Source of the DNA: an uncultured Halobacteriovorax sp.
GTDB taxonomy: Bacteria > Bdellovibrionota > Bacteriovoracia > Bacteriovoracales > Bacteriovoracaceae
Assembly: GCA_913061265.1 (NCBI GenBank)
Contig: CAJXVS010000010.1
Span: forward strand, 1-64,000
Direction of reading: 5' to 3'
DNA: 64,000 nt
Below are positions 52,084-58,361 of the stretch, one piece after another. Positions within the stretch are counted from its first letter, which is position 1, and every line of letters begins with the position of its first letter. Below the pieces are notes generated by a model, which was not told where the DNA came from, did not search any database, and was given only the letters and a program-made list of their open reading frames with translations. A program made the translations under genes and the position numbers.

Positions 52084-52830
52084 TTAAGAAATCGTTGTGA
52101 TTAAAGAATGACTAACCATTCTTGAGAACAAATCAGAGACTTCTTCCCCCGGAGCATCTGGATATTTTTCAAGGGCGTCGCCTAAACTTAACTGTTCACG
52201 CAAGTTTAAAAAAAGAGAAGCTTGAAAGTTAGTAAGGAACATTACTTGAACAGTATCAGTTGATTTATACATTAAGCAATTCTCTGGGACCCACTCAATT
52301 TGAGAAAAGGACTCTTCAGAGTTATCCCCTCGTTTTTCCCAAATCTTATAAAGAGGGTACTTTGATTGAAAGAGAAAATGTTTCTTCGTAAAGATCATCT
52401 TTAAAGAAGTGGGATCCTCTAAATTCGCAAATACTTTAGGGTCGACTGCCTCTTCAACTTCAGAGTTAAACAACCTTCTAAATTCAATCTCCATAGAGGC
52501 AAGTTCACTTAGATAAGCAATCTCATGATCCTTTAAAAAAGAGGGAAGCTCGTTTCCATATTCTCCGAGATCATAAAGCCTTGAAGGATTTTCTTCTATG
52601 TACTTAAGAGTCATCTCAAAGAACTCTTTATCACCAAGAATAGTCCATAAAGATTCGAAGTTATCGCCTAAAACTGAAGAGAGTCTAGCTGTATAATCAT
52701 TGCGGTAAGTATTAAAACATCCCTCTAGATCTAAGCTTCCACCAGGGAGCATGGTCTTCTCAATGGATTTAGGTAGTTTATTTTTTAAGATGCCCTTTAA
52801 AAAATCCTCTTGTAGTTCTTTAAGCTTCAC
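52084..52830 (-). CDS. DUF2063 partner of the MNIO enzyme (BufC/HvfC-like)
   Basis: A 248-residue protein. The GTG at 52830 is chosen because AGG lies 6 nt upstream; a further GTG at 52842 lacks a ribosome-binding site. The N-terminal part is the DUF2063 domain (KLKELQEDFLKGIL, then LEGCFNTYRNDYTARLSSVL and DLGEYGNELPSFL). The C-terminal half is a second, less conserved domain. Such proteins always accompany DUF692 enzymes, where they are thought to present the precursor peptide to the enzyme. The start overlaps the DUF692 gene by 11 nt. It is the last gene in this operon. Confidence 0.88.
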   Translation of the reverse strand: MKLKELQEDFLKGILKNKLPKSIEKTMLPGGSLDLEGCFNTYRNDYTARLSSVLGDNFESLWTILGDKEFFEMTLKYIEENPSRLYDLGEYGNELPSFLKDHEIAYLSELASMEIEFRRLFNSEVEEAVDPKVFANLEDPTSLKMIFTKKHFLFQSKYPLYKIWEKRGDNSEESFSQIEWVPENCLMYKSTDTVQVMFLTNFQASLFLNLREQLSLGDALEKYPDAPGEEVSDLFSRMVSHSLITTIS

Positions 52831-53632
52831 CGTGAACCTCACTGATGATGGCGCGCGCTTTTAGCGCCTCTCCTTCAAGAACATCAAAGTCCGGAATATC
52901 ATCATCCCATTCAATAAGAGTAGGGGCGTGAGGCGCTTTTTCTGTGGCCTTCTTAAAGAGTTCCCAAACTTCAGGGAAAACCGGTTTGCTATGAGTATCA
53001 AAAAGAAAATCTCCCATATCAGTAAAGCCAGCGAGGTGAATCTCGGCAATCGATTCAGGTTCTATAGCATCCATATAGGTATGAGGATCAAACTTTTGGT
53101 TTTGAGAGTTAACGTAGATATTATTCACATCAAAGAGGAGTTTACAGCCAGATCTTTTAGATAAAAGGGCCAGAAATTCCCATTCTCTCATGGTGGATTC
53201 TTTATAATCAAAATAAGCGGAGAGGTTCTCTAGAACAAGCTCTCTTCCCATAAAGTCCTGAACTTCATTAACCCTGCCGACTAAAAAATCTAAAGTCTCT
53301 TCGTTATAAGGAAAGGGAAGCAGGTTATGTAGATTACTCTCAGGGGCTCCTGTCCAGCAAAGATGATCACTGACGATCATAGGTTCAAAGGGAGTCACTA
53401 ACTCTTTGACCTTTTTCATATAGCTATAATTAAGACCCGAGTGATGGGCAATATTGAGGCTGACCCCGTGAAAGCTAAGCGGGTAGTCAGATCTGATATG
53501 CTCTAGGATCTTAAGAGGGCGACCCGCTGAGTTCATATGATTTTCAGTCAAGGCCTCAAAGAAATCAACCTTAGTCTCTAAAGATTCTTCAAGACGAGAG
53601 TAGTGCTCAGTTCGAAGCCCTACTCCCACCAT
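52820..53632 (-). CDS. DUF692 multinuclear iron enzyme (BufB/HvfB-like)
   Basis: A 270-residue TIM barrel of the MNIO (DUF692) family. The family start VGVGLRTEHYSRL directly follows the ATG at 53632, so I prefer it to an in-frame TTG at 53677 that would overlap the precursor gene. Metal-binding motifs in order: FHGVSLNIA (His), SDHLCWTG (Asp/His), ENLSAYF (Glu), LLFDVNNIYVNS (Asp), IAEIHLAGF (His), DTHSKPV (Asp-x-His) and LIEWDDDIP (Glu). MNIO enzymes use two or three irons to oxidise cysteines of precursor peptides into oxazolone/thioamide or thiooxazole groups. The gene is flanked by its Cys-rich precursor and DUF2063 partner genes. Confidence 0.92.
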   Translation of the reverse strand: MVGVGLRTEHYSRLEESLETKVDFFEALTENHMNSAGRPLKILEHIRSDYPLSFHGVSLNIAHHSGLNYSYMKKVKELVTPFEPMIVSDHLCWTGAPESNLHNLLPFPYNEETLDFLVGRVNEVQDFMGRELVLENLSAYFDYKESTMREWEFLALLSKRSGCKLLFDVNNIYVNSQNQKFDPHTYMDAIEPESIAEIHLAGFTDMGDFLFDTHSKPVFPEVWELFKKATEKAPHAPTLIEWDDDIPDFDVLEGEALKARAIISEVHGEA

Positions 53633-53651
53633 CTTTTCTTTTAATGCTTTA

Positions 53652-53912
53652 TTAAGAATTACTTCCTTTTGAAACAAATTCTCCGCCTTTAGTTTTACAA
53701 TTTTCCTGAGTCATCTTCTTCCAACCGGCACCTTTACATTTATTATGTCCAGCGCAAGCATGAGTCTTTCCACCACAGTCGCCAGTACCTTTACAAGCAT
53801 TAACTCCATGACACTTACCTATCACTTTCGTAGATGAATTAGAAGCGCAACCAGCTCCCACTAAACAAAGCCCTGCCATCGCAGCACCAACCAACACAGA
53901 TTTACCATTCAT
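53652..53912 (-). CDS. Cys-rich bufferin-type RiPP precursor (BufA-like)
   Basis: An 86-residue protein with an N-terminal signal sequence (VLVGAAMAGLCLVGAGCAS). Its mature part has six cysteines (34, 40, 46, 53, 59, 72) in two related blocks: VNACKGTGDC and HNKCKGAGW. This CKGxG pattern, ending in a C-x-x-x-GG segment, is typical of precursors paired with DUF692 enzymes that sequester copper. Cys22 after VGAG could be lipidated, but Gly at the third position before it is atypical for a lipobox, so cleavage by signal peptidase I is equally possible. AAGGAG lies before the ATG. It heads the bufABC operon. Confidence 0.88.
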   Translation of the reverse strand: MNGKSVLVGAAMAGLCLVGAGCASNSSTKVIGKCHGVNACKGTGDCGGKTHACAGHNKCKGAGWKKMTQENCKTKGGEFVSKGSNS

Positions 53913-54021
53913 AGATCTTCTCCTTGAAGTCGAATATTTATAGGTATGTTACTTGAGGCTGGAATTTGTTACAGGCTTGAAGCGTTAAAGTTAATTTATT
54001 TTATAAGGTACTGTTTTCTCA
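53913..54021 (-). promoter_or_regulatory. Leader/promoter region of the bufferin operon
   Basis: This 109-nt stretch precedes the precursor gene. A TATAAA (minus strand, about 53943-53938) could be a -10, but no convincing -35 or extracytoplasmic-sigma motif is seen. Together with the adjacent inverted-repeat element it makes a 311-nt gap without a gene. Confidence 0.35.
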
Positions 54022-54217
54022 TAAACTGCCCTACTGCAATGGTGACATTGCATAGTTATGACTGCATACGATCAGAAGCATAGCAAATGAAGCTCTCTAC
54101 GAAGAGCATCTATCTTTTTACTGCCAGAATTAGTTTCTCTTCGTATGAAGTGATTGAATTTATTAATGCATAGAATTTTGTGGGCTTTTAACAACACCAC
54201 TAAGGTAGGGCAGTTTA
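54022..54217. repeat. 196-bp element with perfect 13-bp terminal inverted repeats and nested hairpins
   Basis: TAAACTGCCCTAC (54022-54034) is the exact reverse complement of GTAGGGCAGTTTA (54205-54217). Directly inside the left arm, TGCAATG (54035-54041), GTGA and CATTGCA (54046-54052) form a perfect 7-bp hairpin, a GNRA loop if read on the plus strand. Further in, TACGAAGAG can pair with CTCTTCGTA (9 bp), and GCTCT with AGAGC. The sequence GCATAG occurs three times. It contains no reading frame. It could be a structured RNA, a riboswitch-like leader of the bufferin operon on the minus strand, or a small MITE; no target duplication is visible. The repeats are certain, the function is not. Confidence 0.65.
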
Positions 54218-54223
54218 GTTATC

Positions 54224-55960
54224 TTACTCTTGAACTCGCTCTAAGAGGAACTGTAGGATCTTAGGCTCAGTATGGGGAAGCTCTTCAAAAAGATAACGCT
54301 CCTCTTCCTTGGTCCATGCGGCAGGTTTTGGATAGCGCATTCTAAAACCAGTTAACTCTACTATTGAAAGTGAGATGCCTTTTATACCCATTCCAAGATG
54401 ATCTCTCTTTGGAGCAAGCCACTTAAAGCCAGGAATATTTGATAACCATTTTAAAGGAGTGGTTAAGACGCCATAAAGAGTTTCAATAACAGCAGCCGTT
54501 AAGTTTATAGCAGCGGCTGTTGGTTTGTAGATAATACTTTTTAAGAGACCGTGGGTTTCTGGGTAGAGGATCATATTAGATCCTGCTAATCCGTCTTTTC
54601 CATTAGAGGCCTTGGACCAAAAGCTAGCGTTTTCCCAAAAGAGACTTTGTCCAGCCTCTAACATCTTCATCTTTCTTAAAGTTCTTTGACTTGGATAGAT
54701 GATGACTTTTTCAGCTGTCTTCTTTTTTAAAAAGCCAAAGATCCAAATAGGGTTAAAGCCAGTAGTGTCATTGATTTCATACTCGCCCCCAAGTTGATTT
54801 AATCTTTCTCTAATAGGATGGGTACAGTTATTACTTAGGAGGCTATAGTCCTCAAAGTCTTTTTGATCCAAAAAATCTTTTCCTTGTTTCTTATAATGAT
54901 TAAGTGAGACTTGAAGACCAGCGTAAACATCTTCTTCACTCATCTTAGGCCATACTTCTATAATATCTCTATTGGTGTGAAACTGAGCAAAGCCATAACC
55001 TTCAGGGGCCGTAGTCGCCGGATTGGTTCTAAGCTTCATGTAGATCTTACCTTCTTGTCTTTCAATATAGGAATCATCAACTTTATCAAGATGCTTCTTA
55101 TAGACCGATCTCATATTATCAATTTCCCCAGTAGTCATTTGGGTATACTCAAACATGATGTCCATAAGCTTATCTTCAAGGCAGTAGATATAGCGCTCGG
55201 CTACATGACCGGCCACAGAAGTTGTATAGCCAGGGGCCATATAAACAATGGCCATGCCAAGGGCCTTGATTCGTTTTCCCTTAGAGTTAATCTTGGTGGG
55301 CTTATAATCTTTCTTACAAATATTAAATCTTTTTAAGGATTGATCCGTCAGTGAAGTAGCGTCGAATTCCATCTTAGTTTTATAAAGCATGCTATCGACT
55401 TTATAGGTATACCATTCAAGCTTTCTTCTTTTTTCTTTTAATTCATCTAATTGTTCGCAGCGCTCTTTCATCTGTTTAGAAAAACGAAAGTTACGGAACC
55501 TCTTTCCTTTGTTGCCAGCCTTTCTTTTAAGATAGCAATAGTCGATGTCTTTCACTTCTTGCTTTGTATAAGAGCGCTCTAAATCATCACTACCAGGAAT
55601 CTTTAAAAGCTCGCTTTCAAGGGCGGATAAAAGCTTCTCACGGAGGCTCTTGCCTTTGGTTTTATCTCTAGTCTCGTATGAATAAATAAAGGGAAGAAGC
55701 TTTTCATCAAAGATGAGATCATCTCCTTGAAGTTCAACCAAACGCTTAGAGTCTTGAAACTTAATATTGATTAACTGATCGACTCCAAAGCGAACCCCAG
55801 GGCGGAGATCTGAATCAAGGGAGTTTAAAAATCCAGTGATACGTTTAAACTGAGGCATTGATTTTTCGCTAGAACTTAGAACCAGACCAAACTTAGTCGC
55901 TGAGAAGCACGTAGAGGTAGCGAGGCTTAAAAGAATAAGGAAGGTTAGGCGTAGTTTCAT
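54224..55960 (-). CDS. Secreted DUF4105-like (papain-like fold) protein
   Basis: A 578-residue protein with a signal peptide (MKLRLTFLILLSLATSTCFS). Two motifs, SVAGHVAERYIYCL and YSLLSNNCTHPIRERLNQL, mirror the His and Asn-Cys-Thr motifs of DUF4105, a papain-like/NlpC-P60-related domain predicted to be a peptidase or amidase. The region before them is helical and Lys-rich. After the Cys motif come hydrophobic segments (KPTAAAINLTAAVIETLYGV). Catalysis is inferred by motif only. The 3' end lies 7 nt from the inverted-repeat element and the gene is transcribed toward the bufferin operon. Confidence 0.7.
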   Translation of the reverse strand: MKLRLTFLILLSLATSTCFSATKFGLVLSSSEKSMPQFKRITGFLNSLDSDLRPGVRFGVDQLINIKFQDSKRLVELQGDDLIFDEKLLPFIYSYETRDKTKGKSLREKLLSALESELLKIPGSDDLERSYTKQEVKDIDYCYLKRKAGNKGKRFRNFRFSKQMKERCEQLDELKEKRRKLEWYTYKVDSMLYKTKMEFDATSLTDQSLKRFNICKKDYKPTKINSKGKRIKALGMAIVYMAPGYTTSVAGHVAERYIYCLEDKLMDIMFEYTQMTTGEIDNMRSVYKKHLDKVDDSYIERQEGKIYMKLRTNPATTAPEGYGFAQFHTNRDIIEVWPKMSEEDVYAGLQVSLNHYKKQGKDFLDQKDFEDYSLLSNNCTHPIRERLNQLGGEYEINDTTGFNPIWIFGFLKKKTAEKVIIYPSQRTLRKMKMLEAGQSLFWENASFWSKASNGKDGLAGSNMILYPETHGLLKSIIYKPTAAAINLTAAVIETLYGVLTTPLKWLSNIPGFKWLAPKRDHLGMGIKGISLSIVELTGFRMRYPKPAAWTKEEERYLFEELPHTEPKILQFLLERVQE

Positions 55961-56056
55961 ATACCACTAATCTTGCAAGGAAAGGGCCAAGGAATGACCG
56001 AATAATCAATAACTTAGAGGAGGGGGATTGTTTAAATTTTAGACGTTGAACCAATA

Positions 56057-56088
56057 AAAAAAGGCCCATTCTCATGAGCCTTTTTTTT
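56057..56088 (-). terminator. Intrinsic terminator
   Basis: GGCCCAT (56063-56069), TCTC, ATGAGCC (56074-56080) form a stem with one mismatch, flanked by an A-run and a T-run on either side. It lies just after the Thr/His-rich protein gene and probably ends that minus-strand transcript. Confidence 0.8.
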
Positions 56089-56111
56089 CTATAGCTTAGT
56101 TAGAGTGCTCT

Positions 56112-56801
56112 CTAGTCTAAGCTGTCTTCGATATCTGTTTCTTCTAGTGATTTTTGATTTTGCTCTATAGCTCTTTGAAGCTCAGTTCTTTCCATTTCAC
56201 GAAGTGAAGCAGAGATAGAAATGGCCGATCCAGAGACTGAAGAAGCTAGACCTAAGGCCTGGCAAGTGCTGTCGTCAGAGTCGCAGTTTGAAAGAACTGT
56301 AGCTCCTAGATTAACAAATTCCATTCCAATAATAATTCCAGCTGTGAATTCATCAAGCACTACATAGTTAACTCTATGGTAGTCATTGTAGTGGTAATGA
56401 TTATGGTATCTATTATGTCTTCTATGGTACTGACGTCTTACAACTCTACCGTTATGAGTATAGTAAGTTGCATATCTATGGTGTGGTTTATAAGCACGGT
56501 TATCATAGACTGTTACTCTTGTGTAACCTGAATACTCACCACGCTCTACTACTGTCTCTTCAACATAAACGTTAGTCGTCGATGAATAACCTTCATAACA
56601 AGTTCTATAAGCACCACATTGTCTTTCGTATGAAGTTGTTGTTGTGGTCGTCGTTGTTGTTCTTTCGCTATAGCTATAATGTGATCCAAAGCTTGAATCC
56701 CAATTTGAGTAAGAAGTTGAATATCTTACTGAGTATCCGTCGCGGGCCATGGCCCCTACACTAAAAAGCAGTCCTGCCACTATGATCATTAGGGTTTTCA
56801 T
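56112..56801 (-). CDS. Secreted Thr/His/Tyr-rich protein
   Basis: A 229-residue protein. ATG at 56801 is chosen because GGAGAA precedes it and a signal peptide follows (MKTLMIIVAGLLFSVGAMA); a longer frame would overlap sfsA. A run of nine threonines lies near residue 50 (ERTTTTTTTTTSYERQC). A His/Arg/Tyr-rich stretch follows near residues 105-145 (RQYHRRHNRYHNHYHYNDYH) and could bind metal or polyanions. The C-terminal 60 residues are helical (FTAGIIIGMEFVNLGATVL). I recognise no family. The Thr run comes from a trinucleotide repeat and may vary in length. Confidence 0.78.
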   Translation of the reverse strand: MKTLMIIVAGLLFSVGAMARDGYSVRYSTSYSNWDSSFGSHYSYSERTTTTTTTTTSYERQCGAYRTCYEGYSSTTNVYVEETVVERGEYSGYTRVTVYDNRAYKPHHRYATYYTHNGRVVRRQYHRRHNRYHNHYHYNDYHRVNYVVLDEFTAGIIIGMEFVNLGATVLSNCDSDDSTCQALGLASSVSGSAISISASLREMERTELQRAIEQNQKSLEETDIEDSLD

Positions 56802-56910
56802 AATTTCTCCGATTAAAAAGTATTGCGGGATAGTTATGTCACGGCGCATCGTTATTCTCAATATTAAATGACGCACTGTGTATAAATAACAGGATAAGCT
56901 AGGTAAGTAC

Positions 56911-57609
56911 CTATAACTTATAAGGTAGGGACTTATTAATGATGACTTCACTTGGGCTAATCTTTGTTTGATAAACCAAGATCTCAACTCCCTTTGATTC
57001 AGCTTCTTTTAAAAGCTCTGCATAGATAGGGTCGATGGAATCGGCCGGTGAGAAGCTAGAGACGTCTCCGCGGTTAACAATATAGAGCATGCAGGCCCTA
57101 TCGCCGGAGGCCTTGATCTCCATAAGTTCTCTAAGGTGCTTCTGACCTCGCTCTGTGACTCCATCAGGGAAAAGCGCAAGCTCTCCATCGCCTTTAAGAG
57201 TTACATTCTTAATCTCCACATAGCACTTCTCACCATTTTCTTTTGTGAGAAGAAGATCTATCCTACTCTTTCCAATCTTTGCTTCAGGTTTGATGAGATC
57301 ATAACCAGTAAGCTCCTTGATCAGTCCTTTCTCAATGGCCTCATGGCCAATCTTATTGGGGAGAGAAGTGTTAACAAGGATCCAAGACTTTCCATTATGA
57401 GTTAACTCTAAAGAGTATTTTAATTTCCTCTTAGGGTTATCGTGAAAGCTACAAAGCACTTTCCAGCCTGGTTCCCAGCAGGTCTTCATGCTACCGGTGT
57501 TGGCCGTATGGGCCGTAATAAGCTCCCCAGAGTCGAGTTCAATATCTGCGAGGAAGCGCTTGTAGCGTTTTATGATCTTGCCTTTAACTAGTTTTGTTTC
57601 AAATTTCAT
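56911..57609 (-). CDS. sfsA: SfsA family DNA-binding/nuclease-like protein
   Basis: A 232-residue protein of normal SfsA length. Segments AHTANTGSMKTCWEPG, SLELTHNGKSWILVNT, SRIDLLLTKENGEKCYVEIKNVTL and FPDGVTERGQKHLRELMEI are the conserved blocks. The Asp and Glu-x-Lys of the middle block form a PD-(D/E)XK nuclease-like site, preceded by an OB-fold. E. coli SfsA was named for sugar fermentation stimulation; its biochemical role is uncertain. It is cytoplasmic. It reads away from the beta-helix protein gene. Confidence 0.93.
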   Translation of the reverse strand: MKFETKLVKGKIIKRYKRFLADIELDSGELITAHTANTGSMKTCWEPGWKVLCSFHDNPKRKLKYSLELTHNGKSWILVNTSLPNKIGHEAIEKGLIKELTGYDLIKPEAKIGKSRIDLLLTKENGEKCYVEIKNVTLKGDGELALFPDGVTERGQKHLRELMEIKASGDRACMLYIVNRGDVSSFSPADSIDPIYAELLKEAESKGVEILVYQTKISPSEVIINKSLPYKL

Positions 57610-57742
57610 GAGGGCAGCATAGCGGGGAAATATGAATTTGGCTTCACAAATGGCTGTTTTGACTTAGGAATGGGGCATTTTAAAATCATTCATCCCTCTA
57701 GAGCTTATATAACTGACCAGTATCACTGGGCTATTTATTCCT

Positions 57743-57761
57743 CTAGGGCTAAAGCCCCTAG
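57743..57761 (+). other. Hairpin upstream of beta-helix gene
   Basis: CTAGGG (57743-57748), a 7-nt loop and CCCTAG (57756-57761) form a perfect stem about 38 nt upstream of the gene start. It could be an operator or a leader structure. Confidence 0.4.
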
Positions 57762-57798
57762 CAGTATAAAATAGAAGGAGAGTTACTTAGGAGAGATG

Positions 57799-58338
57799 AT
57801 GAAGAGGCGAAATTTTTTATTTGGAGGAATCTTAGGAGGAGCACTTAGCAGCCTTCCGAGAGTCTTTAAGAAAAGAGGAATCTATATTAGCGAGTTCGGG
57901 TTTAAACCGGGGCGAGATAATACTCAGGTTATCATCCTCGCAGAGGCCGCCGCATTTTTAAAAGGGCAGACTCTTCACTTTCCAAAAGGGGAGAAGATCA
58001 TCCTGTCTAAGCCAATTGTTTTAAGAGTTAGTGTTGAAGGAAATGGGGCTGAATTGATTTCTCAGAATAGTTCTGTCTTTGTACGGATTAAAAATGAGCG
58101 TTCTCTAAAAGAGCTTTCAGTAAACTCTCTTAATTACGATGGACAAAAGATAGCCAACGGATTCTTTGTTGATGAAACAAAAGATGTCTTAGTAAAAAAT
58201 TGCATTATTAAGAACTGTTTGGATGTAGGTATTTCGATCTTTGAGAGTGAACAAGTTCAGCTAGTGCATAATCAAATTGAAGGCAGCCCAAAACTTATAA
58301 TCGATAAAATTAATTCAAGAGATATAAGAGAGGCCTAA
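57799..58338 (+). CDS. Right-handed beta-helix (pectate-lyase-like) protein with Tat-like signal
   Basis: A 179-residue protein from ATG 57799 (AGGAG 5 nt upstream; ATG 57796 is also in frame). The N-terminus MKRRNFLFGGILGGALSS resembles a Tat signal (twin Arg, then hydrophobic stretch), though the full SRRxFLK motif is only partial. The rest has stacked beta-helix turns (LSKPIVLRVSVEGNGAELIS, VKNCIIKNCLDVGISIF, VQLVHNQIEG). The usual length of pectate lyase-3 domains is larger, so this is a short or truncated version. Function unknown; binding or cleavage of polysaccharide is possible. Confidence 0.72.
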   Translation: MKRRNFLFGGILGGALSSLPRVFKKRGIYISEFGFKPGRDNTQVIILAEAAAFLKGQTLHFPKGEKIILSKPIVLRVSVEGNGAELISQNSSVFVRIKNERSLKELSVNSLNYDGQKIANGFFVDETKDVLVKNCIIKNCLDVGISIFESEQVQLVHNQIEGSPKLIIDKINSRDIREA

Positions 58339-58351
58339 GGAAACTTAGGCC
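58332..58351. other. GAAA-tetraloop hairpin across a stop codon
   Basis: GGCCTAAG (58332-58339), GAAA, CTTAGGCC (58344-58351) is a perfect 8-bp stem spanning the stop codon of the beta-helix gene. No T-run follows on either strand, so it more likely stabilises the 3' end than terminates. Confidence 0.55.
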
Positions 58352-58361
58352 CCATTATTAA

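Noticed and set aside
53633-53677. TTG start giving 15 extra residues on the DUF692 enzyme
   Set aside because: It would overlap the precursor gene by 26 nt, its ribosome-binding site is too close, and the family N-terminus begins right at the ATG 53632.
54022-54217. 6S RNA, SRP RNA or tmRNA
   Set aside because: Length and end-pairing recall 6S RNA, but the nested hairpin directly inside the closing stem does not fit 6S. There is no SRP GGAA-loop motif or tmRNA tag frame.
54911-55336. Plus-strand reading frame of about 141 codons
   Set aside because: Lies wholly antisense to the DUF4105-like gene, has no ribosome-binding site and no protein-like pattern; a shadow of the real gene.
56802-56987. 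N-terminal extension of the Thr/His-rich protein
   Set aside because: An open frame extends 62 codons upstream into sfsA, but the signal peptide and ribosome-binding site are at 56801.
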